Below the pieces are notes generated by a model. The model made no database searches. It was not told where the DNA came from and saw only the letters and a program-made list of their open reading frames with translations. A stretch of DNA of 32,762 nucleotides, from contig CALUQF010000004.1 in assembly GCA_944322835.1 (NCBI GenBank), positions 1 through 32,762 on the forward strand, written 5' to 3'. This DNA comes from Candidatus Gastranaerophilales bacterium (GTDB lineage: Bacteria; Cyanobacteriota; Vampirovibrionia; Gastranaerophilales; Gastranaerophilaceae). Position numbers and translations under genes: made by a program. Positions 8,035-16,159 of this stretch are shown piece by piece; within the stretch, counting starts at the first letter, position 1; every line of letters begins with the position of its first letter.

Positions 8035-9411
8035 ATGTTAAAGCTGCATAACTCATACACAAATCAAACAGAAAAATTTAAACCGATAGATGAATGTAAA
8101 GTAAAAATGTACGTCTGCGGCCCTACGGTATATGATAATGCACACCTGGGTCATGCAAGATGCTATATTACCTGGGATGTTTTGTATAGATATCTTAAAT
8201 TTAAAGGGTATGATGTTACATATTGCAGAAACGTTACAGATGTTGATGATAAGATTCTAAAGAAAGCGGAAGCAGAAGGTAAAACGCCTGAAGAGGTTTC
8301 TACATACTGGTATAAAAAATTTAGCGAAAGTATGAAGGCATTAAATAACTTGAAGCCGGATATCGAACCTTTTGCAACAAAGACTTTAGGCGAGATGATA
8401 TCTATTGTTAAAGATTTAATCAATAAGGGTTATGCCTATGAAGCAAACGGTGATGTATATTTTCGCGTAAAAAAATTCCCGAAATACGGCTATCTTTCAA
8501 AGCAGCCTATTGACCAATTAGAAAGCGGTGCAAGGATTGAAGTCGGAGAACAAAAAGAAGACCCACTCGATTTTGCACTGTGGAAAAAGGATGAAAAATT
8601 CGGGTATAATTCCCCATGGGGTGTAGGCCGTCCGGGATGGCATATTGAATGTTCTGCAATGAGCAGAAAGTATTTAGGGAAAACCATTGATATTCACGCA
8701 GGCGGCGCTGATTTAATATTTCCTCACCACGAAAACGAGATTGCACAGTCAGAATGCGCTAACGGGTGCAAATTTGTTAATTACTGGCTTCATAACGGAT
8801 TTGTGACTATTAATAAAGAAAAAATGTCTAAATCTTTAGGGAATTTTCTCACGATTGATGATTTATTAAAGAATTATGATGCTAATACCATAAGGTTCTT
8901 TATTCTAACCAACCATTACCGCATGCCGGTAGAATTTTCTGATGAAGCTCTGCAGGCGGCCGCAAACGGGGTAAAAAGAATGCTTAATGCAAAGCCTTCA
9001 AAGGTTGATGAGAACCTTGATATAAAAGCTTTTAATGAGTACAAAGAATTTGTGGAAGCTATGGATGATGATTTGAATACATCAAAGGCGCTTGCGGTTC
9101 TTTTTGATTTAACAGGCAAGGCCAATAAAGATGTTTCATATGCTTATACTCTTCTTTGCAAACTTGCTGAAACATTAGGTTTTACGTTTGAAAAAGCTCA
9201 AATTTCGGAAGAAGAGTTAAAAACCAAACTTGCAGAAATCAGTGCAGAGCTGGGAGAGGATTTCTCGTCAATGGATGAAATTATTGAAAGACGAAAATCT
9301 GCCAGAGCCGAAAAGAATTGGGAAATTGCAGATAAAATAAGAGTTGCTCTTGATAAAGCAGGTATTATTTTAAAAGACTCTAAGGAAGGTACAACTTGGG
9401 AATTAAAGTAA
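8035..9411 (+). CDS. cysS: Cysteinyl-tRNA synthetase
   Basis: This cytoplasmic class I synthetase charges tRNA-Cys. Signatures are the zinc-site Cys at about 28 (MYVCGPTVYD), the HIGH-type motif HLGH at about 37-40, the WHIECSAMS and FPHHENEIAQSE zinc and active-site regions, and the KMSKS loop (EKMSKSLGNF). The length of 458 residues is standard. The ATG at 8035 has an excellent AGAGGAG site; a TTG 30 bases upstream is in frame but has none. The following gene starts inside its 3' end. Confidence 0.97.
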   Translation: MLKLHNSYTNQTEKFKPIDECKVKMYVCGPTVYDNAHLGHARCYITWDVLYRYLKFKGYDVTYCRNVTDVDDKILKKAEAEGKTPEEVSTYWYKKFSESMKALNNLKPDIEPFATKTLGEMISIVKDLINKGYAYEANGDVYFRVKKFPKYGYLSKQPIDQLESGARIEVGEQKEDPLDFALWKKDEKFGYNSPWGVGRPGWHIECSAMSRKYLGKTIDIHAGGADLIFPHHENEIAQSECANGCKFVNYWLHNGFVTINKEKMSKSLGNFLTIDDLLKNYDANTIRFFILTNHYRMPVEFSDEALQAAANGVKRMLNAKPSKVDENLDIKAFNEYKEFVEAMDDDLNTSKALAVLFDLTGKANKDVSYAYTLLCKLAETLGFTFEKAQISEEELKTKLAEISAELGEDFSSMDEIIERRKSARAEKNWEIADKIRVALDKAGIILKDSKEGTTWELK

Positions 9412-11033
9412 AACAGATTGCCGGTATTATACTCATTTTTTTGTGTTTAGCAGTTTGCTCCAGTACTTATGCCGATTTTGGCCTTGTAAGAGTTGGACTC
9501 ACGGATAATAAGTTCCAAAATGTTTTGAAACAAACTGTTACAGTCTATGGTACAGCGGATTGTGATATTTGTGATAAGGAATCTCATAAGATTATTTATA
9601 CAGTTCCGGCAGAAACTGATATAACTGTCAAAAATGGTGTTACCGGATTAGAAGTTTCTGCAAACGGCAAAGGCGCTACTTTAAGAGATTTTGTAATTGT
9701 TTGTCCGCAAGGTGTTATAGGTGTCCGCGGATTAACAAGAAAGGGCAAGCCTGCTTTATACCATGGAGCATTTGAAGTGGTGCAGAAACCAGACAGAAAA
9801 GGATTTTATCTTGTGAATCTTGTAGAGGTTCAGGAATATTTGAAAGGTGTTGTGCCGAACGAGATGCCTGTACGTTTCGGACTTGAAGCCTTAAAGGCAC
9901 AGGCAGTAGCTGCAAGAAATTATGTCTTAGGGCCGAGAACTCAGGCTTACGATGAGTTTAACGTAGTAGACAGCGTTGCAAGTCAGGTTTATTACGGGGT
10001 GAACACTGAAGACGATTTAGCAACAAGGGCAGTTATGGAAACAGACGGGATTGTTGCTCTGTACGATAATGAACCTATTTTAACATTATACAGCTCAACT
10101 GCCGGCGGATATACAGAAAGTTATTCTTATGCTTTTTCAGATCCTGTAACAAAAATGTTTCCATCAATTCATAAACCCTATTTGGTAGCAGTACCGGATA
10201 AGGAAGAATTTAAACCGCTTGATGATGAGGATAAAGCAAGGGAATTTTATATGAGTAAAGTTCCTTCTTATGATATTGATTCACCATACTACAGATGGGA
10301 GAAAAAGTGGGCTGTCGGAGAGCTGGAAAATATTCTTAAATCAACGCTTGTTTCACAATCCAAGACCGGTTTTATTCATCCGGCATTTAATCAAGGAGAT
10401 GTTTTAGGAAAGATTAAAGATATAAAGGTTATGAAACGCGGAGCCTCCGGCAAGGCTGTCGAAGTGGAATTGATGACAACAAGAGGATGCTACCGCATAT
10501 CTAAAGAACTTGTAATCAGAAGGGTTTTCCAAAAAGACGGCATATCTCTTCCGAGCGCTAATGTGATTTTTGAAAAACAATTGGATAATAACGGAAATGT
10601 GACCGACATTACTGCATACGGTGGAGGTTTCGGGCATGGAGTCGGCATGAGCCAGTACGGTGCTGGTTATATGGCAACTAAACTCGACCAGCCGTATTAT
10701 AATATTTTAAGACATTATTATACAGGTATTAATCTTGGGACATTGCCGGTTACAGTGTGCGGAGAACCTGTAAAACAAACTTTCTGGGCGCCGATTGGAA
10801 GAGCACAGATTGTCGTAACAAGTTCTAACACCGCAAAAATTACGGCTGTAATTAATGGTAAAACAATGGAATTTCCTGTCACAAAGACGATTTTTCAAAA
10901 AGATTACCGGATTGATATCTCAAGATATATTGAAGATGGAGAAAATACAATAATATTTTATCCGCCGACATTGGGAAGGTCTATCACTTTATACGTAGAG
11001 CTGGTTGAAAAGTATGGAACAGAAAATAGTTAA
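9396..11033 (+). CDS. SpoIID/LytB-domain protein, secreted
   Basis: SpoIID-family proteins are lytic transglycosylases or amidase enhancers that act on peptidoglycan. A signal peptide covers about 1-25 (VKQIAGIILIFLCLAVCSST ending YADF). The SpoIID domain follows at about 125-430: YLKGVVPNEMPVRFGLEALK, AQAVAARNY, TLYSSTAGGYTESY, and near its end GGGFGHGVGMSQYGAGYMA with the conserved glycines. A further C-terminal region of about 90 residues looks beta-rich. The start is TTG at 9396, supported by AAGGAAGGT at 9382-9390, and overlaps cysS by 16 bases; the signal peptide would be lost with any later start. In non-sporulating Gram-negative lineages such proteins are presumed to work in cell wall remodelling, which fits the adjacent murJ. 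Confidence 0.92.
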   Translation: MGIKVKQIAGIILIFLCLAVCSSTYADFGLVRVGLTDNKFQNVLKQTVTVYGTADCDICDKESHKIIYTVPAETDITVKNGVTGLEVSANGKGATLRDFVIVCPQGVIGVRGLTRKGKPALYHGAFEVVQKPDRKGFYLVNLVEVQEYLKGVVPNEMPVRFGLEALKAQAVAARNYVLGPRTQAYDEFNVVDSVASQVYYGVNTEDDLATRAVMETDGIVALYDNEPILTLYSSTAGGYTESYSYAFSDPVTKMFPSIHKPYLVAVPDKEEFKPLDDEDKAREFYMSKVPSYDIDSPYYRWEKKWAVGELENILKSTLVSQSKTGFIHPAFNQGDVLGKIKDIKVMKRGASGKAVEVELMTTRGCYRISKELVIRRVFQKDGISLPSANVIFEKQLDNNGNVTDITAYGGGFGHGVGMSQYGAGYMATKLDQPYYNILRHYYTGINLGTLPVTVCGEPVKQTFWAPIGRAQIVVTSSNTAKITAVINGKTMEFPVTKTIFQKDYRIDISRYIEDGENTIIFYPPTLGRSITLYVELVEKYGTENS

Positions 11034-12594
11034 GGACGAAACGCCGGGAGTTTTGAAGGCCGCATGGCTTATTGCTCTTGTAACAATTGCAAGTAAATTT
11101 ATGGGATTTGTAAGAGATATGGTTGTTGCAAATTTCTACGGTGCAACAATGGTCTCAGATGCTTATTTTTATGCCCTTCAGATACCTTCGCTTGCAATAA
11201 TCATTTTAGGCGGAGTCGGCGGACCTTTTCATAGCGCCGTGGTAGCTGTTTTTTCCAAATTGATTCCTAATTTTGACTCAAAACCAGATAATGAGGTAAA
11301 TAAACTCTATAACACGTTTCTTACGGTTTCATTTCTGTTCTTTGCCCTCTGTTCGGTTCTGGGCTTCTTTTTTGCCGATAAGATTATGGGGATTATTATA
11401 TCAGCAGGCTCTCCGGAGTTGGTAGCTTTAGCCTCTGCACATTTTAAAATAATGTCGCCAATAATTCTAATCGGCGGAATTATTGGGATTTATTACGGAC
11501 TTCTAATCTGTCATAAGCAGTATATTCTGCCTAATCTTTCGCCGATGATTTTAAGTATTGTTGTTGTGATTGTAATATCACTTGTACACAACGATAAAAC
11601 CGGAATCGTGCTTGCCGCAGCAACTACACTGGGTGCAATATGCCAGTTGATAGTCCAATTCCCTAAAATAAGACAAATCGGATATAGAATAAAACCTAAT
11701 CTTGATATAAGAAATAATCCGCAATTCAAAAATATTTGCGAACTCTTATTCCCAGCAATATTAAGTTCAACAATCGGACAAATTAGTATTTATATTGATA
11801 TGTTCTTCGCATCAACCCTAAAAGAGGGCGCATGGACTTCTGTAGTGTTTGCAAACAGAATTTTTCAGTTTCCTGTAGGCATACTTGTTACAGCTTTTCT
11901 TGTTCCGCTGTTTCCAATATTTTCGAGACTTGCCGGAGAAGGCAATAAAGATTCAATAAGAACGTATTTTAATAAAGGAGTCGGCACACTCTTCTTTGCC
12001 GGTATGCCGATGATTATATTAATCTTACTCCTTGCAAAAGATGGGATTACGCTTGTATTTGAACGCGGTGCGTTTAACCAAAACGCGGTTGTGATGGTAT
12101 CAGAAGCCTTATGCTATCTTTCATTCTCAATACTTCCTTATGTATTTAGAGATTCAATCACAAGAGTTTATTATGCATTTAATGATTCAAAGACTCCATT
12201 TATTATCGCAATGTCATCGATTGCCTTAAAAGCTGTTTTAAATTGGCTTTTAATACTTAAACTCGATATGGGAATTGCAGGAATTACCCTTTCAACTTCT
12301 TTTGTAACTTTATTTAATGCGGTATTCTTGGGAATATTTATATATAGAAAAATAAAACTTGACTATAAAACATTATTTAAAAATTTCTTTAAAATACTTG
12401 CTGCCGGACTTATCACATTTGTTTTATGCTGGTTTATCGGAATAGAATTTGATAAGATGCAGCTTCCAAAATATGTATTTGAAATAGTAAAAATAGTTGT
12501 TATAATGGTTTTGTGTATGGGAATTTACACGGCCCTAAATCTCATATTCAAGATGGATTATGCAAAAGAATTGTTAAATAGGATAAAACGATAA
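11014..12594 (+). CDS. murJ: Lipid II flippase MurJ
   Basis: MurJ moves lipid II across the inner membrane for peptidoglycan synthesis. The 526-residue polytopic protein has about 14 hydrophobic segments. The MviN-type signature is at the N terminus: SKFMGFVRDMVVANFYGA then SDAYFYALQIPS (about 27-55). Later regions such as FANRIFQFPVGILVTAFLVP and RGAFNQNAV are also typical. The ATG at 11014 overlaps the preceding SpoIID-type gene by 20 bases; an in-frame TTG lies 9 bases further upstream. Neither has a convincing ribosome site, so translational coupling is likely. Confidence 0.95.
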   Translation: MEQKIVKDETPGVLKAAWLIALVTIASKFMGFVRDMVVANFYGATMVSDAYFYALQIPSLAIIILGGVGGPFHSAVVAVFSKLIPNFDSKPDNEVNKLYNTFLTVSFLFFALCSVLGFFFADKIMGIIISAGSPELVALASAHFKIMSPIILIGGIIGIYYGLLICHKQYILPNLSPMILSIVVVIVISLVHNDKTGIVLAAATTLGAICQLIVQFPKIRQIGYRIKPNLDIRNNPQFKNICELLFPAILSSTIGQISIYIDMFFASTLKEGAWTSVVFANRIFQFPVGILVTAFLVPLFPIFSRLAGEGNKDSIRTYFNKGVGTLFFAGMPMIILILLLAKDGITLVFERGAFNQNAVVMVSEALCYLSFSILPYVFRDSITRVYYAFNDSKTPFIIAMSSIALKAVLNWLLILKLDMGIAGITLSTSFVTLFNAVFLGIFIYRKIKLDYKTLFKNFFKILAAGLITFVLCWFIGIEFDKMQLPKYVFEIVKIVVIMVLCMGIYTALNLIFKMDYAKELLNRIKR

Positions 12595-12596
12595 AT

Positions 12597-12684
12597 GGAG
12601 AAGTGTCCGAGCGGTTTAAGGTGCAAATCTCGAAAATTTGTGGGGGCCTAAAGCCCCCCGCGGGTTCGAATCCCGCCTTCTCCG
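12597..12684 (+). tRNA. tRNA-Ser (anticodon CGA)
   Basis: This is a class II tRNA. The acceptor GGAGAAG pairs with CTTCTCC, G is the discriminator, the anticodon stem is CAAAT/ATTTG with loop CTCGAAA (CGA at 12631-12633), the variable arm is long (GGGGGCCTAAAGCCCCC), and the T arm is GCGGG-TTCGAAT-CCCGC. It reads UCG codons. CCA is not encoded and must be added by nucleotidyltransferase. It starts two bases after the murJ stop with no promoter in between, so it is probably processed from the murJ transcript. Confidence 0.97.
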
Positions 12685-12703
12685 GTTTTAAAAATGTTTT
12701 TTG

Positions 12704-12722
12704 ATTGGGCTGAAAGCCCAAC
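12704..12722. repeat. Short hairpin repeat, TTGGGCTGAAAGCCCAA type
   Basis: TTGGGCT and AGCCCAA pair around GAA, then ACCTACT follows. It is a variant of the GGTTGGGTGAAACCCAACAA repeat seen at 13555, 13656, 22164 and 23438. It could also help terminate the tRNA transcript, but no T-run follows. Confidence 0.6.
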
Positions 12723-12755
12723 CTACTCCTCTTTAAACCTGTAATTTCGCGCCAT

Positions 12756-12790
12756 GTCATTGCGAGAGCGATTAGCTCGAAGCAATCCAG
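12756..12790. repeat. REP-like repeat, GTCATTGCGAG...AGCAATCCAG type
   Basis: GTCATTGCGAGAGCGATTAG continues to CTCGAAGCAATCCAG. Short palindromic sequences with this TCATTGCGAG/AGCAATCC pattern are dispersed in many unrelated bacterial genomes. Only one copy occurs in this window, so the family assignment rests on recognition. Confidence 0.5.
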
Positions 12791-12839
12791 CTGATTATTA
12801 ACTATATTATTTTTAAAGTTCAGTAGGTTTGCTGAACAA

Positions 12840-13025
12840 TTATTTCTTTATTGTTTTCTTTTTCTCGACCTTTTTATTACTTTTAGTTATAATAAGACGG
12901 TCTTTTTCTACAGTATACTGCACCATATCTTCTTCAGGGTTAACATCTAATAATCCTAATATTGTAGAATTTATACTTAAAGCCCAACCATTTCCATTTC
13001 TCATTAATTTTCTATCAACTGTCAT
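12840..13025 (-). CDS. AbrB/MazE-like small DNA-binding protein
   Basis: The 61 residues fit a single swapped-hairpin AbrB/MazE domain: RKLMRNGNGWALSINSTILG (about 5-24) has the basic strand, the NGxxWALxI strand and the loop, and is followed by LLDVNPEEDMVQYTVEKDRL and a second strand. The C terminus is a lysine-rich tail. Such proteins are transition-state regulators or toxin-antitoxin antitoxins. No toxin gene lies downstream on this strand; a small helical protein is encoded divergently. A weak hairpin (12818-12837) beyond the stop may terminate it. An AGGTATAG site precedes the ATG. The fold-level call is fairly secure; the target is not known. Confidence 0.75.
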   Translation of the reverse strand: MTVDRKLMRNGNGWALSINSTILGLLDVNPEEDMVQYTVEKDRLIITKSNKKVEKKKTIKK

Positions 13026-13039
13026 CTCTATACCTATAC

Positions 13040-13075
13040 ATTGTCCTTGACAATATCATATATTTTGTATAAAAT
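13040..13075 (+). promoter_or_regulatory. Promoter of the 67-residue gene with overlapping palindrome
   Basis: TTGACA (13047-13052), 17 bases, then TAAAAT (13070-13075). The -35 is embedded in the palindrome ATTGTCCTTGACAAT (13040-13054), which lies between the divergent start codons and is a reasonable operator for the AbrB-like protein. Confidence 0.65.
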
Positions 13076-13133
13076 TCTTTCTAATATTACGGCGTACTGG
13101 TATATGTATGTACATAGAATTAAGGAGATAATT

Positions 13134-13337
13134 ATGGAAGATAAAATAGCTGATTTATATTTGCAATTACAAGAAGTAAGAAGCTGTATAATAATTTTGC
13201 AGAAAGCTATCGAAAATGAAAGTGAAGAGATTGGATTATCAGATATAAATAATTATTTAACAATTGCTTTAGATAAAATTAACAACACAATTAGTCTGTA
13301 TGATTCTATTCAAAAAATACTCCTCACATCTTCGTAG
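13134..13337 (+). CDS. Small acidic helical protein (67 residues), unknown
   Basis: I do not recognise this protein. It has an AAGGAG site six bases before the ATG and a good promoter. Two helices are predicted, about 3-28 (IADLYLQLQEVRSCIIILQK) and 38-62 (INNYLTIALDKINNTISLYD), joined by an acidic turn. Size, two-helix layout and divergent placement beside a small DNA-binding protein are all matched by the gene at 21966, so they may be members of one type of module. Frame upstream of this ATG is open but lacks a ribosome site. Confidence 0.7.
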   Translation: MEDKIADLYLQLQEVRSCIIILQKAIENESEEIGLSDINNYLTIALDKINNTISLYDSIQKILLTSS

Positions 13338-13345
13338 AGTCTGTA

Positions 13346-13508
13346 GTCTGGCAGGGTGGGCGAAGCCGCCTCAAATATGGAATTTTAAGCTATTTTGTTA
13401 ATAGCGTGCCCACCATAAATTTAAATCAAAAATTAATTGGTGGGCACGCTATGCAAAGTTAGAATTAATTATTTGCAATTTAATGTAGCTTTGCCCACCC
13501 TACCTGAC
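13346..13508. repeat. Nested inverted repeat of the GTGGGCA type
   Basis: The outer arms (13346-13366 and 13488-13508) match at 18 of 21 positions and contain GGGTGGGC / GCCCACCC. The inner arms ATAGCGTGCCCACCA (13401-13415) and its exact complement (13438-13452) form a second stem. There is no ORF. It has the form of a small non-autonomous mobile element or a composite of two palindromic repeats. With the following elements it fills the 13338-13914 gap. Confidence 0.7.
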
Positions 13509-13544
13509 TTTGCCAACCTTACCTGACTTTATACTATAATGTTT

Positions 13545-13681
13545 AAGTCCCGTAGGTTGGGTGAAACCCAACAAATAAATTGATTGTGTTATTTTTAATT
13601 ATTATGAAATATATTATTATTAATCAATATAGAATTATGAGTAAATTATAATAAATTGTTGGGTTTCACCCAACCGACTTG
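13545..13681. repeat. Paired GGTTGGGTGAAACCCAACAA repeats in inverted orientation
   Basis: The 20-mer GGTTGGGTGAAACCCAACAA at 13555-13574 has its exact reverse complement at 13656-13675. Each arm is itself a hairpin (TTGGGT-GAA-ACCCAA). The spacer is 81 AT-rich bases. AAGTC outside both arms extends the symmetry. It looks like a small MITE-like unit bounded by two copies of a dispersed palindrome. Confidence 0.75.
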
Positions 13682-13726
13682 GAAATAAAATTCTCCAAAC
13701 ATTATGGTACAAAAATTGTGCCATAC

Positions 13727-13790
13727 CTTTTCTACGTTAAGCGTTACTATCTCGCCTTACAGACACTACTATCCAAATAAAATTATATAT
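13727..13790 (-). repeat. Dispersed repeat, reverse-strand relative of 1362-1436
   Basis: Read on the minus strand it gives AATTTTATTTGGATAGTAGT, GTCTGTAAGGCGAG, then AGTAACGC. The central 21 bases differ from the copy near 1.4 kb at three positions, all C to T. A separate hairpin, TATGGTAC with GTGCCATA (about 13703-13726), lies just before it. Confidence 0.55.
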
Positions 13791-13798
13791 AGATGATT

Positions 13799-13820
13799 GG
13801 TGCGTCAAAACGAAGCACCC
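13799..13820. repeat. Hairpin repeat GGTGCGTC...GAAGCACC
   Basis: GGTGC and GCACC are separated by GTCAAAACGAA and followed by CTAC. This matches the common bacterial GTAGGGTGC...GCACC palindrome type. It is the fourth distinct palindrome in the gap between 13338 and 13914. Confidence 0.5.
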
Positions 13821-13847
13821 TACTTTACTGGCAGATTGACCTCTATA

Positions 13848-13895
13848 CCGAAAAATACAAAACACAGTACAGACTATACAATCTGCACTGTGTTT
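13848..13895 (-). terminator. Terminator of the aminotransferase gene
   Basis: AAACACAGT (13860-13868) and ACTGTGTTT (13887-13895) form the stem, strengthened by an inner CAGACT / ATCTG pairing. On the minus strand TGTATTTTTC follows the stem. It lies 20 bases beyond the minus-strand stop at 13915. Confidence 0.7.
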
Positions 13896-13914
13896 CTTTT
13901 AGAAAAATTTTTCC

Positions 13915-15033
13915 TTATACAGCCGCCTTAGATTTCTCTAAACAATCAATAAGTGTTGAAGCAACTGTTTTCTGCTCTTCTAATGTTAATTCAGGGAACA
14001 TTGGAAGAGAGATAACCATCTCAGTATCTTTTTCAGTGTTCGGAAGCATTCCCTTTGTCCAGCCAAGATGTGCGTGAACTTTTTGTAAATGTAGAGGAAT
14101 TGGATAGTATAACATAGCGCCGATTCCTGCTTCTTGAAGCATTTTGTGGATATTATCCCTGTTAGGAATTTTAACCGTGTACTGATGGTATACGCAATAA
14201 GTATCCGGTAATTCTTTTGGAGTTTGAATATCAGCACAGCCGGCAAAAAGTTCGTTATAAGTTTTGGCGTGTTCTCTTCTTAACTTATTCCATTTATCAA
14301 TATAATTCAACTTAACTCTTAAAATAGCAGCCTGAATTTCATCTAATCTTGAATTAACACCGATTTCATCATGGTGGTATCTAATTGCACCACCATGGTT
14401 GCGAAGAGCTATAATTCTATCTTTCAGGTTTTCGCTGTTAACGGTAATTAGTCCTCCGTCTCCCATTCCGCCTAAGTTCTTTGTCGGATAGAAACTATAG
14501 CAGCCAATATCGCCAAATGTACCTACCTTTTGGCCCTTGTATTCAGCGCCTATTGCCTGACAGCAGTCTTCAATTACATAAAGGTTGTAGCGTTTTGCAA
14601 TATCCATAATAGCGTCCATATCACAAGGCTGACCGTATAAATGAACCGGAATTATAGCCTTCGTTTTTGGAGTAATTCTCTTTTCGATTTCTTTCGAATC
14701 AATATTAAATGTATCAGGATTGATATCTGCAAAAACAGGAGTAGCACCTACAATACCAATAGCTTCAGTTGTTGCAACAAATGTAAATGCTGTTGTAATT
14801 ACTTCATCGCCCGGGCCGATATCTAAAGCTCTTAATGCTAAATGCAGAGCATCTGTACCAGAGTTTAAGCTTACTGTATAATTACAGCCGATATACTTTG
14901 CAAGTTCTACTTCCAAAGCTTTAACATTTGGACCCAAAATATAAGAGCCTGAACGTAAAACTTCGCATACAGCTTTTTCGATTTCATTTCCGATAGTTGC
15001 ATACTGTCTCTTTGAATCTAAAATTGGTATCAT
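13915..15033 (-). CDS. DegT/DnrJ/EryC1-family sugar aminotransferase
   Basis: These PLP enzymes transfer an amino group from glutamate to a nucleotide-linked keto sugar, in LPS, capsule, S-layer or flagellin glycan pathways. The 372 residues cover the full fold: substrate loop SGSYILGPNVKALEVELAKY (about 28-47), cofactor-phosphate region SLNSGTDALHLALRAL (55-70), HLYGQPCDMDAI (131-142), IEDCCQAIGAEYKG (154-167) and the PLP lysine in SFYPTKNLGGMGDGG (K185). It resembles the WbpE type that makes 3-amino sugars, but the substrate cannot be fixed from sequence. A strong AGGAGG site precedes the ATG. No other sugar gene is adjacent, which is unusual for this family; its stop is followed by a terminator. 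Confidence 0.93.
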   Translation of the reverse strand: MIPILDSKRQYATIGNEIEKAVCEVLRSGSYILGPNVKALEVELAKYIGCNYTVSLNSGTDALHLALRALDIGPGDEVITTAFTFVATTEAIGIVGATPVFADINPDTFNIDSKEIEKRITPKTKAIIPVHLYGQPCDMDAIMDIAKRYNLYVIEDCCQAIGAEYKGQKVGTFGDIGCYSFYPTKNLGGMGDGGLITVNSENLKDRIIALRNHGGAIRYHHDEIGVNSRLDEIQAAILRVKLNYIDKWNKLRREHAKTYNELFAGCADIQTPKELPDTYCVYHQYTVKIPNRDNIHKMLQEAGIGAMLYYPIPLHLQKVHAHLGWTKGMLPNTEKDTEMVISLPMFPELTLEEQKTVASTLIDCLEKSKAAV

Positions 15034-15104
15034 AAAAAAATCCTCCTATACTTTCCTCTCTATAATAAAAGTTTAACACACAATATTTAAGCCTTTATAT
15101 AATC

Positions 15105-16073
15105 TTAACCCAAAGCTAAGATTATCGCTACACATAAAATTAGAGCAAAATATATCATCAAATTTCTTGACTGATAAATTCTTATCATAAAACTTGGCGC
15201 ATTCATCATATTTTCCATCGGAAAATGATACCACTTGTACTCCGGAATAGATTCATGATTTTCAGCAAAAGCCTTCATTGATTTATACAAATCAATTGCA
15301 AGAGGAATTGTTAAATATACAAAGAATACCTGCCAATCAAGAATATCAAATATACATAAAGGCAGAACTGATAAATATGCTAATATCAATAAAATCTTTA
15401 AAATTTTGAGTGCCTCCAGAGGAGTTTTAAAATTATTAGCAAGAGTTTTATGCCCTTCATTCACATCAAAATAAAAATCCATAACAGTATGAATGTATAA
15501 TAAAACCACTGTCATTATCATTGTCGGCAAAGATAGTGCAATCACATCCCAGGAATATGTTTTTGTCATAACATAATACACTCCGCCAAATAAAGCCGGG
15601 CCGTAAGCTATTGCAACCGCAATCTCCGATAGCCTTATTCTTGACAGAAATGAATAAAGTATTGCTATCACACCGCCAATAAGTGAAAAATATATAACTC
15701 CTACTCCGCATTTCAGATATAAAAATACACCAAGAATTATTGCAATAATCAGGTATAGCAATGCTATTGCTAATATTTCAATCGGTTTTACTCTCCCCGA
15801 AACAAGGTATCTGCACTTAGTTTTTTGCGAATTTTTAAGATATTCTTTCTTATCAAAATTTACCTGCTTGATAAGCGATTTGTAATCAAAATAATCATCA
15901 AGAATATTCGCCGCAAGATGTGCAAAGCATACTCCTATAAATGCAGCTAAACCATATTTTATATGCCCGGAAACAAATACCGAATACGTAAAAATAACAA
16001 GCCATGACATTATTGTCATTGGAAGCGAAAATATTCTTGAACACTCCAAAATAGTTGATATTAAATTAAGCAT
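15105..16073 (-). CDS. UbiA-family membrane prenyltransferase
   Basis: UbiA-type enzymes attach polyprenyl chains to aromatic acceptors for quinones, or to other acceptors. The 322-residue protein has about eight or nine membrane segments. The first Asp motif is NILDDYFDY at about 56-64 and the second is MDFYFDVNEGHKTLA at about 200-215. An arginine- and lysine-rich loop follows the first motif. MenA is the natural candidate, but no other menaquinone gene is near and the acceptor cannot be read. I chose ATG 16073; a TTG 18 bases upstream is in frame, and neither has a good ribosome site. It is divergent from rsmI and probably transcribed separately from the aminotransferase. Confidence 0.85.
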   Translation of the reverse strand: MLNLISTILECSRIFSLPMTIMSWLVIFTYSVFVSGHIKYGLAAFIGVCFAHLAANILDDYFDYKSLIKQVNFDKKEYLKNSQKTKCRYLVSGRVKPIEILAIALLYLIIAIILGVFLYLKCGVGVIYFSLIGGVIAILYSFLSRIRLSEIAVAIAYGPALFGGVYYVMTKTYSWDVIALSLPTMIMTVVLLYIHTVMDFYFDVNEGHKTLANNFKTPLEALKILKILLILAYLSVLPLCIFDILDWQVFFVYLTIPLAIDLYKSMKAFAENHESIPEYKWYHFPMENMMNAPSFMIRIYQSRNLMIYFALILCVAIILALG

Positions 16074-16124
16074 AAAAATATAATAACACAAATTCTATAT
16101 TTGCTCATTATCTATCACCCTGTT

Positions 16125-16153
16125 TTTACATTCTGGTTTGTTGTTGGTATAAT
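16125..16153 (+). promoter_or_regulatory. Sigma-70 promoter of rsmI, start codon at the expected transcription start
   Basis: TTTACA (16125-16130), exactly 17 bases, then a perfect TATAAT (16148-16153). The rsmI ATG begins at 16160, seven bases after the -10 box, where transcription should start. No ribosome site lies between them, so the mRNA is probably leaderless. Confidence 0.8.
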
Positions 16154-16159
16154 TGGTTT

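Noticed and set aside
11382-11389. GCCGATAA-like box in murJ
   Set aside because: It is coding sequence and lacks a TAAA box at the right distance upstream.
12829-13050. 73-codon plus-strand frame
   Set aside because: It is the antisense shadow of the AbrB-like gene, rich in Phe and Leu, without a ribosome site.
12840-13337. Classical mazEF toxin-antitoxin pair
   Set aside because: The AbrB/MazE-like gene is not followed by a toxin on its strand, and the divergent 67-residue protein does not look like MazF or another known toxin.
13793-14077. 94-codon plus-strand frame
   Set aside because: Most of it is antisense to the aminotransferase 3' end and crosses its terminator.
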